Of a stretch of 27,822 nt of DNA, positions 1 to 6,769 are shown piece after piece. Where the stretch lies: the NCBI GenBank assembly GCA_964545205.1, contig CAZJFH010000068.1, positions 1 to 27,822 of the forward strand, given 5' to 3'. The translations under genes and the position numbers were made by a program. Source of the DNA: CAZJFH01 sp964545205. Its GTDB lineage: Bacteria; Pseudomonadota; Alphaproteobacteria; Rhodospirillales; Magnetospirillaceae. Within the stretch, counting starts at the first letter, position 1, and each line of letters begins with the position of its first letter. The notes under the pieces are model-generated. The model was given only the letters and a program-made list of their open reading frames with translations. It ran no database searches and was not told the DNA's origin.

Positions 1-55
1 CGTAGCGGGAGGGTGGGGGCCGCGCTCCGGCGTCGCGGCGCCACCCTCACCCCGG

Positions 56-79
56 CCCTCTCCCGCGAGCGGGAGAGGG
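56..79. repeat. GC-rich palindromic repeat (CCCTCTCCC family), copy 1
   Basis: A perfect 11-bp inverted repeat (56-66 with 69-79, 2-nt loop) lies just downstream of livF. It is preceded by a CCCTCACCCCGGC segment that also accompanies other copies. The same module recurs near 5541, 5644, 6655, 9958 and 10055, always between genes, so it is a dispersed REP-like family. Here it could also protect the 3' end of the liv transcript. No U-tract follows it on the minus strand. Confidence 0.7.
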
Positions 80-88
80 AGAAAAACG

Positions 89-799
89 CTACACCCCCAG
101 ATACTTGTGATGGATGTCCGGGTTCTCCTCCAACTCGCGGGCGGTGCCGTCGAACATGATGCGGCCCTTGACCATGATCAGGCAGCGGTCGCAGAAGCCG
201 AGCAGCGCCCTGATGTCCTTGTCGACGATCAGGGTGGCGATGCCGGTGGCCTTGATCGCCTTGCAGACCTCCCAGATCTCCTTGCGGATCAGCGGCGCCA
301 GGCCCTCGGTGGCCTCGTCGAGGATCAGCAGTTCCGGGTTGGTCATCAGCGCCCGGCCGATGGTCAGCATCTGCTGCTCGCCGCCCGAGAGCTGGTTGCC
401 CATGTTGTCGATGCGCTCGCCGAGGCGCGGGAAGGTCTCCAGCACCCGGTCGAGATCCCAGTCGCGCCGCCCGTTCAGGCCCGGCCGCGCCGCCATCACC
501 AGATTCTCGCGCACCGACAGGTTGGGGAAGATGCCGCGGTCCTCGGGCACGAAGGCGATGCCGCGGCGGATCACCGCGTGCGGCGGCAGGCCGTTGGTGA
601 CCTTGCCGTTGATGCGGATCTCGCCGCGCTTGGGCGGGGTCAGGCCGACGAGCGAGCGCAGGGTGGTGGTCTTGCCCATGCCGTTGCGGCCCATCAGGCT
701 GACGGTCTCGCCGGGGGCGACGCGCATGTCGACGCCGTGCAGCACGTGGCTGGCGCCGTAGAAGGTGTCGATCCCCTTCAACTCGATGAGCGGGGTCAT
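89..799 (-). CDS. livF: Branched-chain/aromatic acid ABC transporter ATP-binding protein LivF
   Basis: This is a 236-aa cytoplasmic ATPase, one of two ATP-binding subunits of a Liv/HAAT-type importer. A Walker A motif GRNGMGKT is at about residues 37-44, the signature LSGGEQQ is mid-protein, and a Walker B LLILDEATEG follows. The length fits LivF (about 233-237 aa). I chose the ATG at 797-799 because the protein begins MTPLIELKGI as in LivF, and because its ATG overlaps the livG stop by 4 bp (ATGA), which indicates translational coupling. A longer reading upstream would only be shadow sequence inside livG. It is the last gene of the minus-strand operon. The substrate cannot be read from the ATPase; the operon suggests an aromatic or cyclic carboxylate rather than an amino acid. 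Confidence 0.93.
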   Translation of the reverse strand: MTPLIELKGIDTFYGASHVLHGVDMRVAPGETVSLMGRNGMGKTTTLRSLVGLTPPKRGEIRINGKVTNGLPPHAVIRRGIAFVPEDRGIFPNLSVRENLVMAARPGLNGRRDWDLDRVLETFPRLGERIDNMGNQLSGGEQQMLTIGRALMTNPELLILDEATEGLAPLIRKEIWEVCKAIKATGIATLIVDKDIRALLGFCDRCLIMVKGRIMFDGTARELEENPDIHHKYLGV

Positions 800-1557
800 G
801 CCGCTTGCTCCTCGTCCTCGCCGAGATAGGCCTGCTGCACCGCCGGGTCGGCGCGGATCTCCTCGACGGTGCCGGTGGCGAGATGGGCGCCGTTGACCAT
901 CACCGTCAGCCGGTCGGCGATCGCGAACACCGCGTCCATGTCGTGCTCGATCAGGATCAGGGTGTGGCCGGCGGCCAGGCGCTTGAGCAGCTCGACCACC
1001 TGCTGCGCCTCCTCGGCGCCCATGCCGGCCAGCGGCTCGTCGAGCAGCAGCAGCTCCGGCTCGGTGGCCAGCATCATGCCGATCTCGAGCTGGCGCTGCT
1101 CGCCGTAGCTCATCGCCTGGGCCACCGTGTCGCGCCGCCGCTCCAGCCCGCACAGCGCCAGGGCGCGCTCGGCGCGCTCCTGGACGTCGCGGTACTTGGC
1201 CGCCGGGCGGAAGAAGCGCATCGCCGTCGGCAGCCGGCTCTGCGCCGCCAGGAAGCAGTTCTCGTAGCAGGTCAGCGGCGGGAATATGTTGGTCTTCTGG
1301 AAGCTGCGTCCGACGCCGAGCTGCGACACCTTGTCGGCGGTCAGCCTGGTGATGTCCTGGCCCTTGAAGGTGATCGTGCCCGAGGACGGCAGCAGGTTGC
1401 CGGACAGCAGGTTGATCAGCGTGGTCTTGCCGGCGCCGTTGGGCCCGATGATCGCGTGCGTGACGCCGCGCTCGAAATCGAGCGAGACGTTCGACACGGC
1501 GGTCAGGCCACCGAACTGGCGGGTCAGTCCCGTGGTCTGCAGGATAATCTCAGCCAT
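796..1557 (-). CDS. livG: Branched-chain/aromatic acid ABC transporter ATP-binding protein LivG
   Basis: This is a 253-aa ABC ATPase that pairs with LivF to drive import through LivH/LivM. Walker A GPNGAGKT lies near residues 38-45, the signature is the LivG-like MSYGEQ (in place of LSGGQ), and Walker B LLLLDEPLAG follows. The C-terminal YLGEDEE stretch is typical of LivG. The ATG at 1555-1557 overlaps the end of livM by 8 bp, and its own stop overlaps the livF start, so livM, livG and livF are translationally coupled. Family identity is secure; the transported substrate is inferred only from the adjacent benzoate-CoA-ligase-like and CoA-transferase-like genes. Confidence 0.94.
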   Translation of the reverse strand: MAEIILQTTGLTRQFGGLTAVSNVSLDFERGVTHAIIGPNGAGKTTLINLLSGNLLPSSGTITFKGQDITRLTADKVSQLGVGRSFQKTNIFPPLTCYENCFLAAQSRLPTAMRFFRPAAKYRDVQERAERALALCGLERRRDTVAQAMSYGEQRQLEIGMMLATEPELLLLDEPLAGMGAEEAQQVVELLKRLAAGHTLILIEHDMDAVFAIADRLTVMVNGAHLATGTVEEIRADPAVQQAYLGEDEEQAA

Positions 1558-2563
1558 CTGCCATCTCCACGCCGGCGGCGACCTTCTCGTCCGCCGGCTG
1601 CTTAGGGCGTCGGCGCCACCGCGCCGCCTTGTCGATCAGTCCGGCGACGCCGTTGGGCAGGAACAGCACCATGCCGATCACGAACAGGCCCATCACCAGC
1701 AGCCAGCGCTCGGTGACGCCGGAGACGAAGTCCTCCATCAGCACCAGCACGAAGGCGCCGAGGATCGGCCCCCACAGCGTGCCCATGCCGCCCAGCAGCA
1801 CGATCACCAGCACCAGGCCGCTCTCGTGCCAGCTCACATGCGCCGGCGTCATGAAGGCGGCGCGGCTGGCCTCGAGGAAGCCGGCGAGGCCGGCGATGGC
1901 GCCGGCGATCACGAAGATCGCCAGCTTGTAGCGGTCGACCGGATAGCCCAGCGCCCGCATGCGGCCCTCGTTGAGGCGGATGCCGACGATCGTGCGCCCG
2001 AACGGCGAGCGCAGGATCACCGACAGCAGCAGGAACACCGCCACCATCAGCGCCAGCGTCACGTAGTACATCTGCGGCCGGTCGGAGAAGTCGAGCAGCA
2101 CCGTCTCGCCCAGCGACAGCACCGGGCGGCTGTAGATCAACATGCCGTCGGCGCCGCCCCAGAAGCGGATGTCGTGGAAGAAGAAGTAGACCATCTGGGC
2201 CAGCGCCAGCGTGATCATGATGAAGTAGATGCCGGTGGTGCGGATGGCGACGAAGCCGATCGCCAGCGCGACCACCGCCGCGGCGCCGACCGAGGCCGGG
2301 ATCAGCAGCCACGCCTGGTCGACGCCCCATTCGTTCAGCAGGGCGCCGGCGATGTAGCCGCCGATGCCGAAGAAGGCGGCGTGCCCCAGGCTGACCAGGC
2401 CGGTGAAGCCGACCAGCATGTCGAGGCTCATGGCGAAGATCGCCAGCACCATGATCTTGGTGACCAGGCGGATGTAGTAGTTCTCGCCGTACATCGGGAA
2501 GATCGCCAGCAGCCCGAACCCGAGCAGCAGCAGGACGATGACCGGGGGACTGAGCCGCGGCAT
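1550..2563 (-). CDS. livM: ABC transporter permease LivM
   Basis: This is a 337-aa inner-membrane permease of the LivM family. It has an N-terminal hydrophobic segment (VIVLLLLGFGLLAIF), the family motif DMLVGFTGLVSLGHAAFFG and several further hydrophobic spans, and it ends in a charged cytoplasmic tail (KAARWRRRPKQ). It forms the translocation pore with LivH. The start at 2561-2563 overlaps the livH stop by one base (TGATG), and its 3' end overlaps livG. Length and architecture match the family, and nothing suggests truncation. A longer frame extends back into livH but is a shadow. Confidence 0.93.
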   Translation of the reverse strand: MPRLSPPVIVLLLLGFGLLAIFPMYGENYYIRLVTKIMVLAIFAMSLDMLVGFTGLVSLGHAAFFGIGGYIAGALLNEWGVDQAWLLIPASVGAAAVVALAIGFVAIRTTGIYFIMITLALAQMVYFFFHDIRFWGGADGMLIYSRPVLSLGETVLLDFSDRPQMYYVTLALMVAVFLLLSVILRSPFGRTIVGIRLNEGRMRALGYPVDRYKLAIFVIAGAIAGLAGFLEASRAAFMTPAHVSWHESGLVLVIVLLGGMGTLWGPILGAFVLVLMEDFVSGVTERWLLVMGLFVIGMVLFLPNGVAGLIDKAARWRRRPKQPADEKVAAGVEMADG

Positions 2564-3432
2564 CAGATGGTCCTCCCATAGAGGCCGGTCGGCCGCCACA
2601 GCAGCACCAGCGCCATCACCGCGTAGACCACGACGCCGGCCGCCGCCGGCAGGAACACGGCGCCGAAGGTGTCGGCGAGGCCGATCAGCATGGCGCCGAC
2701 GAAGGCGCCCTTGATCGAGCCGACGCCGCCGATCACCACCACGACGAACGAGATGATCAGCACGTGGTCGCCCATGCCCGGGAACACCGAGCTGACGGGG
2801 GCGGCGATCATGCCGGCGAAGGCGGCCAGGGCGGCGCCGAGTCCGAAGACGATCGCGAACAGCCGGTTGACGTCGATGCCCAGCGCCTGGACCATCTCGC
2901 GGTTCGAGGCGCCGGCGCGGATCGTCATGCCCAGCCGGGTGCGCTGGATGACCAGGTAGAGCAGCGCCGCGACGCCGATGCACACCGCCGAGATGAACAG
3001 CCGGTAGACGGGATAGGACTGGGTGTCGGTCAGCGGGATCGACGCCGCCAGGATGTCGGGAATGCCGACGCCATGGACGTCGTCGCCGAAGGCGATCGAG
3101 CGCAGCTCGTTGAGCACCAGGATCAGGCCGTAGGTGAACAGCACCTGATAGAGGTGGTCGCGCTTGTAGAGGAACGAGATGCCCAGGCGTTCGATCAGCA
3201 GGCCGAGCGCGACGCTGATCGGCACCGCCAGCAGCACCGCGAGGAAGAAATTGCCCGTCTCCTGGGTCAGCCACCAGGCCAGGTAGGCACCGACCATGTA
3301 GAACGAGCCGTGCGCCAGGTTGATGATGCCCATGATGCCGAACACGAGCGTCAGCCCGCTGGCCACCAGGAACAGCAGGAACCCGTACTGCAGCCCGTTC
3401 AGGGTCTGTATCAGGTAGTATGTGAGGTCCAT
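2563..3432 (-). CDS. livH: ABC transporter permease LivH
   Basis: This is a 289-aa inner-membrane permease of the LivH family and partner of LivM. The N-terminus MDLTYYLIQTLNGLQYG and the motif LTLVFGIMGIINLAHGSFYM are diagnostic. Further hydrophobic spans run through to VVVIGGVGSIKGAFVGAMLIG near the C-terminus. I placed the start at 3430-3432 because the family begins right before the first membrane span; the longer frame upstream reads through the palindrome at 3461-3486 and is not protein-like. It is separated from the binding-protein gene by 61 bp that contain this palindrome. Confidence 0.92.
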   Translation of the reverse strand: MDLTYYLIQTLNGLQYGFLLFLVASGLTLVFGIMGIINLAHGSFYMVGAYLAWWLTQETGNFFLAVLLAVPISVALGLLIERLGISFLYKRDHLYQVLFTYGLILVLNELRSIAFGDDVHGVGIPDILAASIPLTDTQSYPVYRLFISAVCIGVAALLYLVIQRTRLGMTIRAGASNREMVQALGIDVNRLFAIVFGLGAALAAFAGMIAAPVSSVFPGMGDHVLIISFVVVVIGGVGSIKGAFVGAMLIGLADTFGAVFLPAAAGVVVYAVMALVLLWRPTGLYGRTI

Positions 3433-3460
3433 ACGCGTTTCCGATCCCGCCGATCTTATG

Positions 3461-3486
3461 CGCCCCCCGGCCGCGGCCGGGGGGCG
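3461..3486. terminator. 26-bp perfect palindrome between livK and livH (attenuator or mRNA-stabilising hairpin)
   Basis: Bases 3461-3486 form a perfect 26-bp palindrome, every base G or C, with 13-bp arms (CGCCCCCCGGCCG and its complement). It starts eight bases beyond the stop codon of the binding-protein gene and lies 29 bases before the livH ATG. No U-tract follows on the transcribed strand, so it is more likely a partial terminator or a 3'-end protector that leaves more binding-protein mRNA than permease mRNA. This is a known arrangement in binding-protein-dependent operons; the role here is inferred. Confidence 0.5.
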
Positions 3487-3493
3487 GTTTACG

Positions 3494-4693
3494 TTACGAC
3501 ATCCTGCAGCCCTTCGAGGGATCGGCCAAGCCCTTGTGCGCGACGCCAACCACCTTCTCGTCGCCGGCGACCACCTCGCGCAGGTAGATGTCCTGCACAG
3601 GGTTGTGCGAGGCCGACAGCGTGAACGTGCCGCGCGGGCTCTCGATGCTGGCCGACTCCATGGCCTTGATCAGGTCCTTGCGGGCGCCGAGGTCGCCCTT
3701 GACCGCCTCGATGCCCTTCAGCAGCAGCGTGCCGGTGTCGTAGCCCTGGACGGCGTAGACGTCGGCCTCGCGGCTGGTCTGCTTCATGAACGCCGCCCGG
3801 AACGCCCGGTTCAGGTCGTTGTCGAGGCCGTTGGCGTAATGCAGCGTCGTCTTGACGCCGTTGGCCGCGTCGCCGGCCTTCTGGTAGACGCCGTCGGTCA
3901 GGAAGCCGTTGCCGTAGAGCGGAATCTTGCCCTGCAGGCCGGCGCCGGCGTAGTCCTTCAGGAACTTCAGCGCGCCGCCGCCGGCGAAGAACACGAACAC
4001 GGCGTCCGGCCGGATGGCGGCGATCTCGGTCAGGTAGGGCTGGAACTCGACGTTGGGGAAGTCGGGCAGGATCTCCTTGACCACCTCGCCGCCGGCCTTG
4101 GTGAAGCCCTCCTTGAAGCCCTCCAGCGATTCGTGGCCGGCCGGGTAGTTCCAGCTCATCACCACGACCTTCCTGTGGCCGTCGCCGAACACCACGTCGC
4201 CGGCCGGATAGGCGGTCTGCCACATCGTGAACGAGGTGCGGAAGATGTTCGGCGAGCACATGACGCCGGTCAGCTTGCCCGAGCCGGCGTTGGGCACGAT
4301 CACCATCGCGTCCTCGTCGCGGGCGACCTGCGCCATCGCCTCGGCGACGCCGGAATGGACGGTGCCGATCAGGAAGTCGACCTTGTCCTTGCTGACCAGC
4401 TTCATGGCGTTGTCCTTCGCCTTCGGCGGCGCGGACTCGTCGTCGAGCATCACGAACTCGACCGGGCGGCCGCCGACGGTGCCGCCGGCCTCGGCGACGC
4501 GCAGCTTCAGCGCGTCGGCGATGTTGTTGCCCAGCGCCGCGTAGGTGCCCGAGAACGGCAGCATCAGGCCGAGCTTGACCGGCGCCTGGGCGCCGATGGC
4601 GAAGCGGGTCGGCACGAACGAGGTCGCGGCGGCGGCCCCGGTGGCGGCGACGGCGGTCCGCAACACGCTGCGGCGCGAAATCCGATTGGTCAT
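3494..4693 (-). CDS. Branched-chain/aromatic acid ABC transporter substrate-binding protein
   Basis: This is a 399-aa periplasmic binding protein of the Leu/Ile/Val-binding (Peripla_BP_6) type, the ligand receptor for LivHMGF. The N-terminus MTNRISRRSVLRTAVAATGAAAA carries a twin-arginine (SRRSVLR) signal with a hydrophobic stretch, so Tat export is likely. The mature part starts near APVKLGLMLPFSGTYAALG, a hallmark of the family. A GGGAG ribosome site lies about 10 bases upstream of the ATG. It sits fifth in an operon behind the ligase and CoA-transferase-like genes, 66 bp after subunit B. Related proteins bind aromatic acids as well as amino acids; context favours an aromatic or alicyclic acid, but the ligand is not readable from sequence. 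Confidence 0.9.
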   Translation of the reverse strand: MTNRISRRSVLRTAVAATGAAAATSFVPTRFAIGAQAPVKLGLMLPFSGTYAALGNNIADALKLRVAEAGGTVGGRPVEFVMLDDESAPPKAKDNAMKLVSKDKVDFLIGTVHSGVAEAMAQVARDEDAMVIVPNAGSGKLTGVMCSPNIFRTSFTMWQTAYPAGDVVFGDGHRKVVVMSWNYPAGHESLEGFKEGFTKAGGEVVKEILPDFPNVEFQPYLTEIAAIRPDAVFVFFAGGGALKFLKDYAGAGLQGKIPLYGNGFLTDGVYQKAGDAANGVKTTLHYANGLDNDLNRAFRAAFMKQTSREADVYAVQGYDTGTLLLKGIEAVKGDLGARKDLIKAMESASIESPRGTFTLSASHNPVQDIYLREVVAGDEKVVGVAHKGLADPSKGCRMS

Positions 4694-4726
4694 TCCTTAC
4701 TCACTCCCTGTCTTTGCTTGGTGACG

Positions 4727-4743
4727 GGCCGGTTCGTCCGGCC
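4727..4743. other. Small intercistronic hairpin upstream of the binding-protein gene
   Basis: GGCCGG at 4727-4732 pairs with CCGGCC at 4738-4743 around a 5-nt loop, inside the 66-bp spacer between CoA-transferase subunit B and the binding-protein gene. It may be an RNA processing or stabilising element. A chance hairpin in GC-rich DNA is also possible. Confidence 0.3.
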
Positions 4744-4759
4744 TCCCTCTCTCGGCGCG

Positions 4760-5518
4760 TCAGCGCCAGAAGCCCTCGGGATCGACCTCCCTCAGCGCTT
4801 CCATCTCTTCGCGGCTGGGCGGCGGCGTCTCGCCCGCCTCGGGCGCGGCACGCAGGTCCCAGCCGGTGTTCTCGCGCACGCTCTCGGCGGTGTGGCCGGG
4901 ATGGACCGAGGCGAGGTGCAGCTCGTGATCGGGGCCGCACGGACGCAGCACGGCGCGGTCGGTGATCACCGCCGCGGTGCCGCCCCAGGCCAGGCCGGCG
5001 CGCGCGCGGCTGCCGGCGCCGTCGAGCCAGCCCGGCGAGGTCACGTAGCCGACCCGCGGCACCAGCCGGCGGCGGTCGTGGTTCATGATCGCCACCAGGC
5101 GCCGCGCGCCGGTGGCGATGTCGCAGGCGCCGCCGGAGCCCGGCAGCTTGACCTTGGGCTGGCGCCAGCCGCCGACATACGAGCTGTTGACGTTGCCGAA
5201 GCGGTCGATCTCGGCGCCGCCGATGAAGCCGGCGTCGACGCGCCCGGCCTGCAGCAGCCCCATCGCCTGCACCAGCCCCGTCGCCCAGGCCGCGCCCTGC
5301 TGGTTGGGCGGGTCGCTCATCGTGTAGAGCATGCCTTTGGCCGGCGCGTAGCGGGCCAGGCCGACCTCGAATAGGCCGACGGCGTTGGGCGCATGGATCA
5401 GCCGCGCGACGCCGAAGGCGGCGATCGGCAGCCGCATGCCGATGAACACCAGCTCGCCGTCGCGGATCTCGCGCGCGGTGGCGATGATCATCAGCTCGCG
5501 GGTCGAGAAGCCGGTCAT
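4760..5518 (-). CDS. CoA-transferase-fold protein, subunit B (GctB/IpdB-like)
   Basis: This 252-aa protein resembles the beta subunit of glutaconate-type CoA-transferases and the related IpdB of steroid catabolism. It begins MTGFSTRELMIIATAREIRDG and has the family stretch MGLLQAGRVDAGFIGGAEID and a glycine-rich PGSGGACDIATGA segment. A Glu at residue 51 (LFEVGL) falls, by eye, where the catalytic Glu of glutaconate CoA-transferase lies, so activity is plausible. The start at 5516-5518 is set by family similarity; a longer frame reads through a palindromic repeat. It pairs with the upstream alpha subunit. Two functions are possible: moving CoA between carboxylates, or ring-opening hydrolysis of a cyclic CoA ester as known for IpdAB. 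Sequence alone does not decide. Confidence 0.82.
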   Translation of the reverse strand: MTGFSTRELMIIATAREIRDGELVFIGMRLPIAAFGVARLIHAPNAVGLFEVGLARYAPAKGMLYTMSDPPNQQGAAWATGLVQAMGLLQAGRVDAGFIGGAEIDRFGNVNSSYVGGWRQPKVKLPGSGGACDIATGARRLVAIMNHDRRRLVPRVGYVTSPGWLDGAGSRARAGLAWGGTAAVITDRAVLRPCGPDHELHLASVHPGHTAESVRENTGWDLRAAPEAGETPPPSREEMEALREVDPEGFWR

Positions 5519-5540
5519 GACCGCGCCACCGCAACTGTTT

Positions 5541-5667
5541 CCCTCTCCCGCTCGCGGGAGAGGGAGGGGCCCAGCCAAGGGCTGGGAGGGTGAGGGCGGC
5601 ACTCAGGCCTAGCCGTGACTCTCGGGCGCGGCCCCCACCCCGGCCCTCCCCCACAGGCGGGGGAGGG
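5541..5667. repeat. GC-rich palindromic repeats, copies 2 and 3
   Basis: Two units lie between CoA-transferase genes B and A. The first has a perfect 11-bp inverted repeat (5541-5551 with 5554-5564) followed by CCCAGCC pairing with GGCTGGG (5570-5576 with 5580-5586) and then GGGTGAGGG. The second has CCCTCCCCC at 5644-5652 pairing with 5659-5667. Both belong to the family seen at 56-79. Their presence inside an operon explains the unusually wide 188-bp spacer and may affect mRNA stability. Confidence 0.7.
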
Positions 5668-5706
5668 AGAGCGCCGGACGATGCGTCGGAAGTCGATCAT
5701 GCCCCG

Positions 5707-6624
5707 TCACTCCGCCGCGAAATTGGCCGGCGCCGACGGCGCCTGGCCGCGCACGCGCAACTCGTCGAGGCGGGCTCCCAGCTTGGCGCGGTAGCCGTCG
5801 TGGTCGCCGGTCTCCAGCACCCAGGCGCTGAGCCAGGACCGGAAGCCGTCCCGCTCGCGCGAGCGGGCGTGATAATTCTGGAAGAAGGCGTTGTCGCGCT
5901 TCCAGTGGCCGACCATCGGCGCCGGATGCACCGCCGCCGGCGCGTGCACCACGGCCGACACCACGAACCCGGGAAACAGCACCCGGTTGGGATCCGAGGC
6001 GATGACCTCGGGGGCGACGATCTCTTCGGCGACGACGATCACCCGCTCGGCGGCCAGCGCCGCCTCCTGCGCCACGCCGGCGTTGCCCCAGTGGTGGACG
6101 TTGCCGAAGCGGTCGGCGCGCTGCACCGCCAGCACGGCGACGTCGGGGCGCAGCGCCGGCACCAGCACCACCGGGCCGCCGCCGAACGGGTCCTCGCCGC
6201 GCCGGAAGGCCGGATTCGACACCACGATGTCGGAGCCCAGCAGCGAGCGCATCGGCACGAAGGGAAGGCCGGTGGCGCCGGCGTGCAGCGCCAGGCCGAG
6301 GGCCAGGTTCGAATAGTCGTTGACCTGGACGCGCCGCGGCACGCCGGCCTCGCAGGCGCGGCGGTAGTTGTGGCCGAGCCCGCCCGAGACGCTGCCGACC
6401 CAGGCGCCGCTGACCGCGCCGACGCAGCCGGCGCCGATCAGCATGTCGGTGCAGGCGTCGGAGATCGGCGCCACCATCTCGAGGTCGCGCCGGTTCTGAC
6501 GGATGAATTCATGCGCGACCGCGAACGGGATGTTGTGCTCGAGGCACGCCCCCATCACCACCGAGTCGCCGTCGCGCACCAGTCCCGCGACGGCATCGGC
6601 CAGAGTCGCAAGCTTGTCCTGCAC
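5707..6624 (-). CDS. CoA-transferase-fold protein, subunit A (GctA/IpdA-like)
   Basis: This 305-aa protein is the alpha partner of the downstream B subunit. Recognisable family stretches are the N-terminal KLATLADAVAGLVRDGDSVV, PISDACTDMLIGAGCVGAV and the ADRFGNVHHWGNAGV segment. The start is a GTG at 6622-6624, chosen because a strong GGAGGAG ribosome site lies 8 bases upstream and the family N-terminus fits. It is encoded between the ligase (142 bp upstream, spacer filled by palindromic repeats) and subunit B. A heteromeric CoA-transferase or an IpdAB-type CoA-ester hydrolase is the likely complex. Its role may be to act on the product of the adjacent CoA ligase; that link is inferred from gene order. 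Confidence 0.82.
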   Translation of the reverse strand: MQDKLATLADAVAGLVRDGDSVVMGACLEHNIPFAVAHEFIRQNRRDLEMVAPISDACTDMLIGAGCVGAVSGAWVGSVSGGLGHNYRRACEAGVPRRVQVNDYSNLALGLALHAGATGLPFVPMRSLLGSDIVVSNPAFRRGEDPFGGGPVVLVPALRPDVAVLAVQRADRFGNVHHWGNAGVAQEAALAAERVIVVAEEIVAPEVIASDPNRVLFPGFVVSAVVHAPAAVHPAPMVGHWKRDNAFFQNYHARSRERDGFRSWLSAWVLETGDHDGYRAKLGARLDELRVRGQAPSAPANFAAE

Positions 6625-6650
6625 CGGGGTTGCTCCTCCACCGCGAGGTT

Positions 6651-6769
6651 GCCCCCTCCCCCCTCGTGGGAGAGGGACGGGGCGAGGGGGGTGTCGGCCG
6701 CTCGGGCGGCCGCCGTCGCCCTCACCCGCAAGACGGGCCTTCCCTGTCCCATCGAGGGAGAGGGAATCA
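6651..6769. repeat. GC-rich palindromic repeat, copy 4 (degenerate)
   Basis: The spacer between the ligase and CoA-transferase A holds a longer, less perfect member of the CCCTCTCCC family: CCCCTCCC...GGGAGAGGG near 6655-6676, a GGCCG...CGGCC core near 6695-6712, then CCCTCACCC at 6719-6727 and a closing GGGAGAGGGA at 6756-6765. The last copy ends about where the ligase gene ends. Confidence 0.6.

Noticed and set aside
1286..2581. Long plus-strand open frames opposite livG and livM
   Set aside because: They are rich in His, Gln, Asp and Arg with no hydrophobic pattern, as expected for the antisense of GC-rich genes; the minus strand encodes complete Liv proteins.
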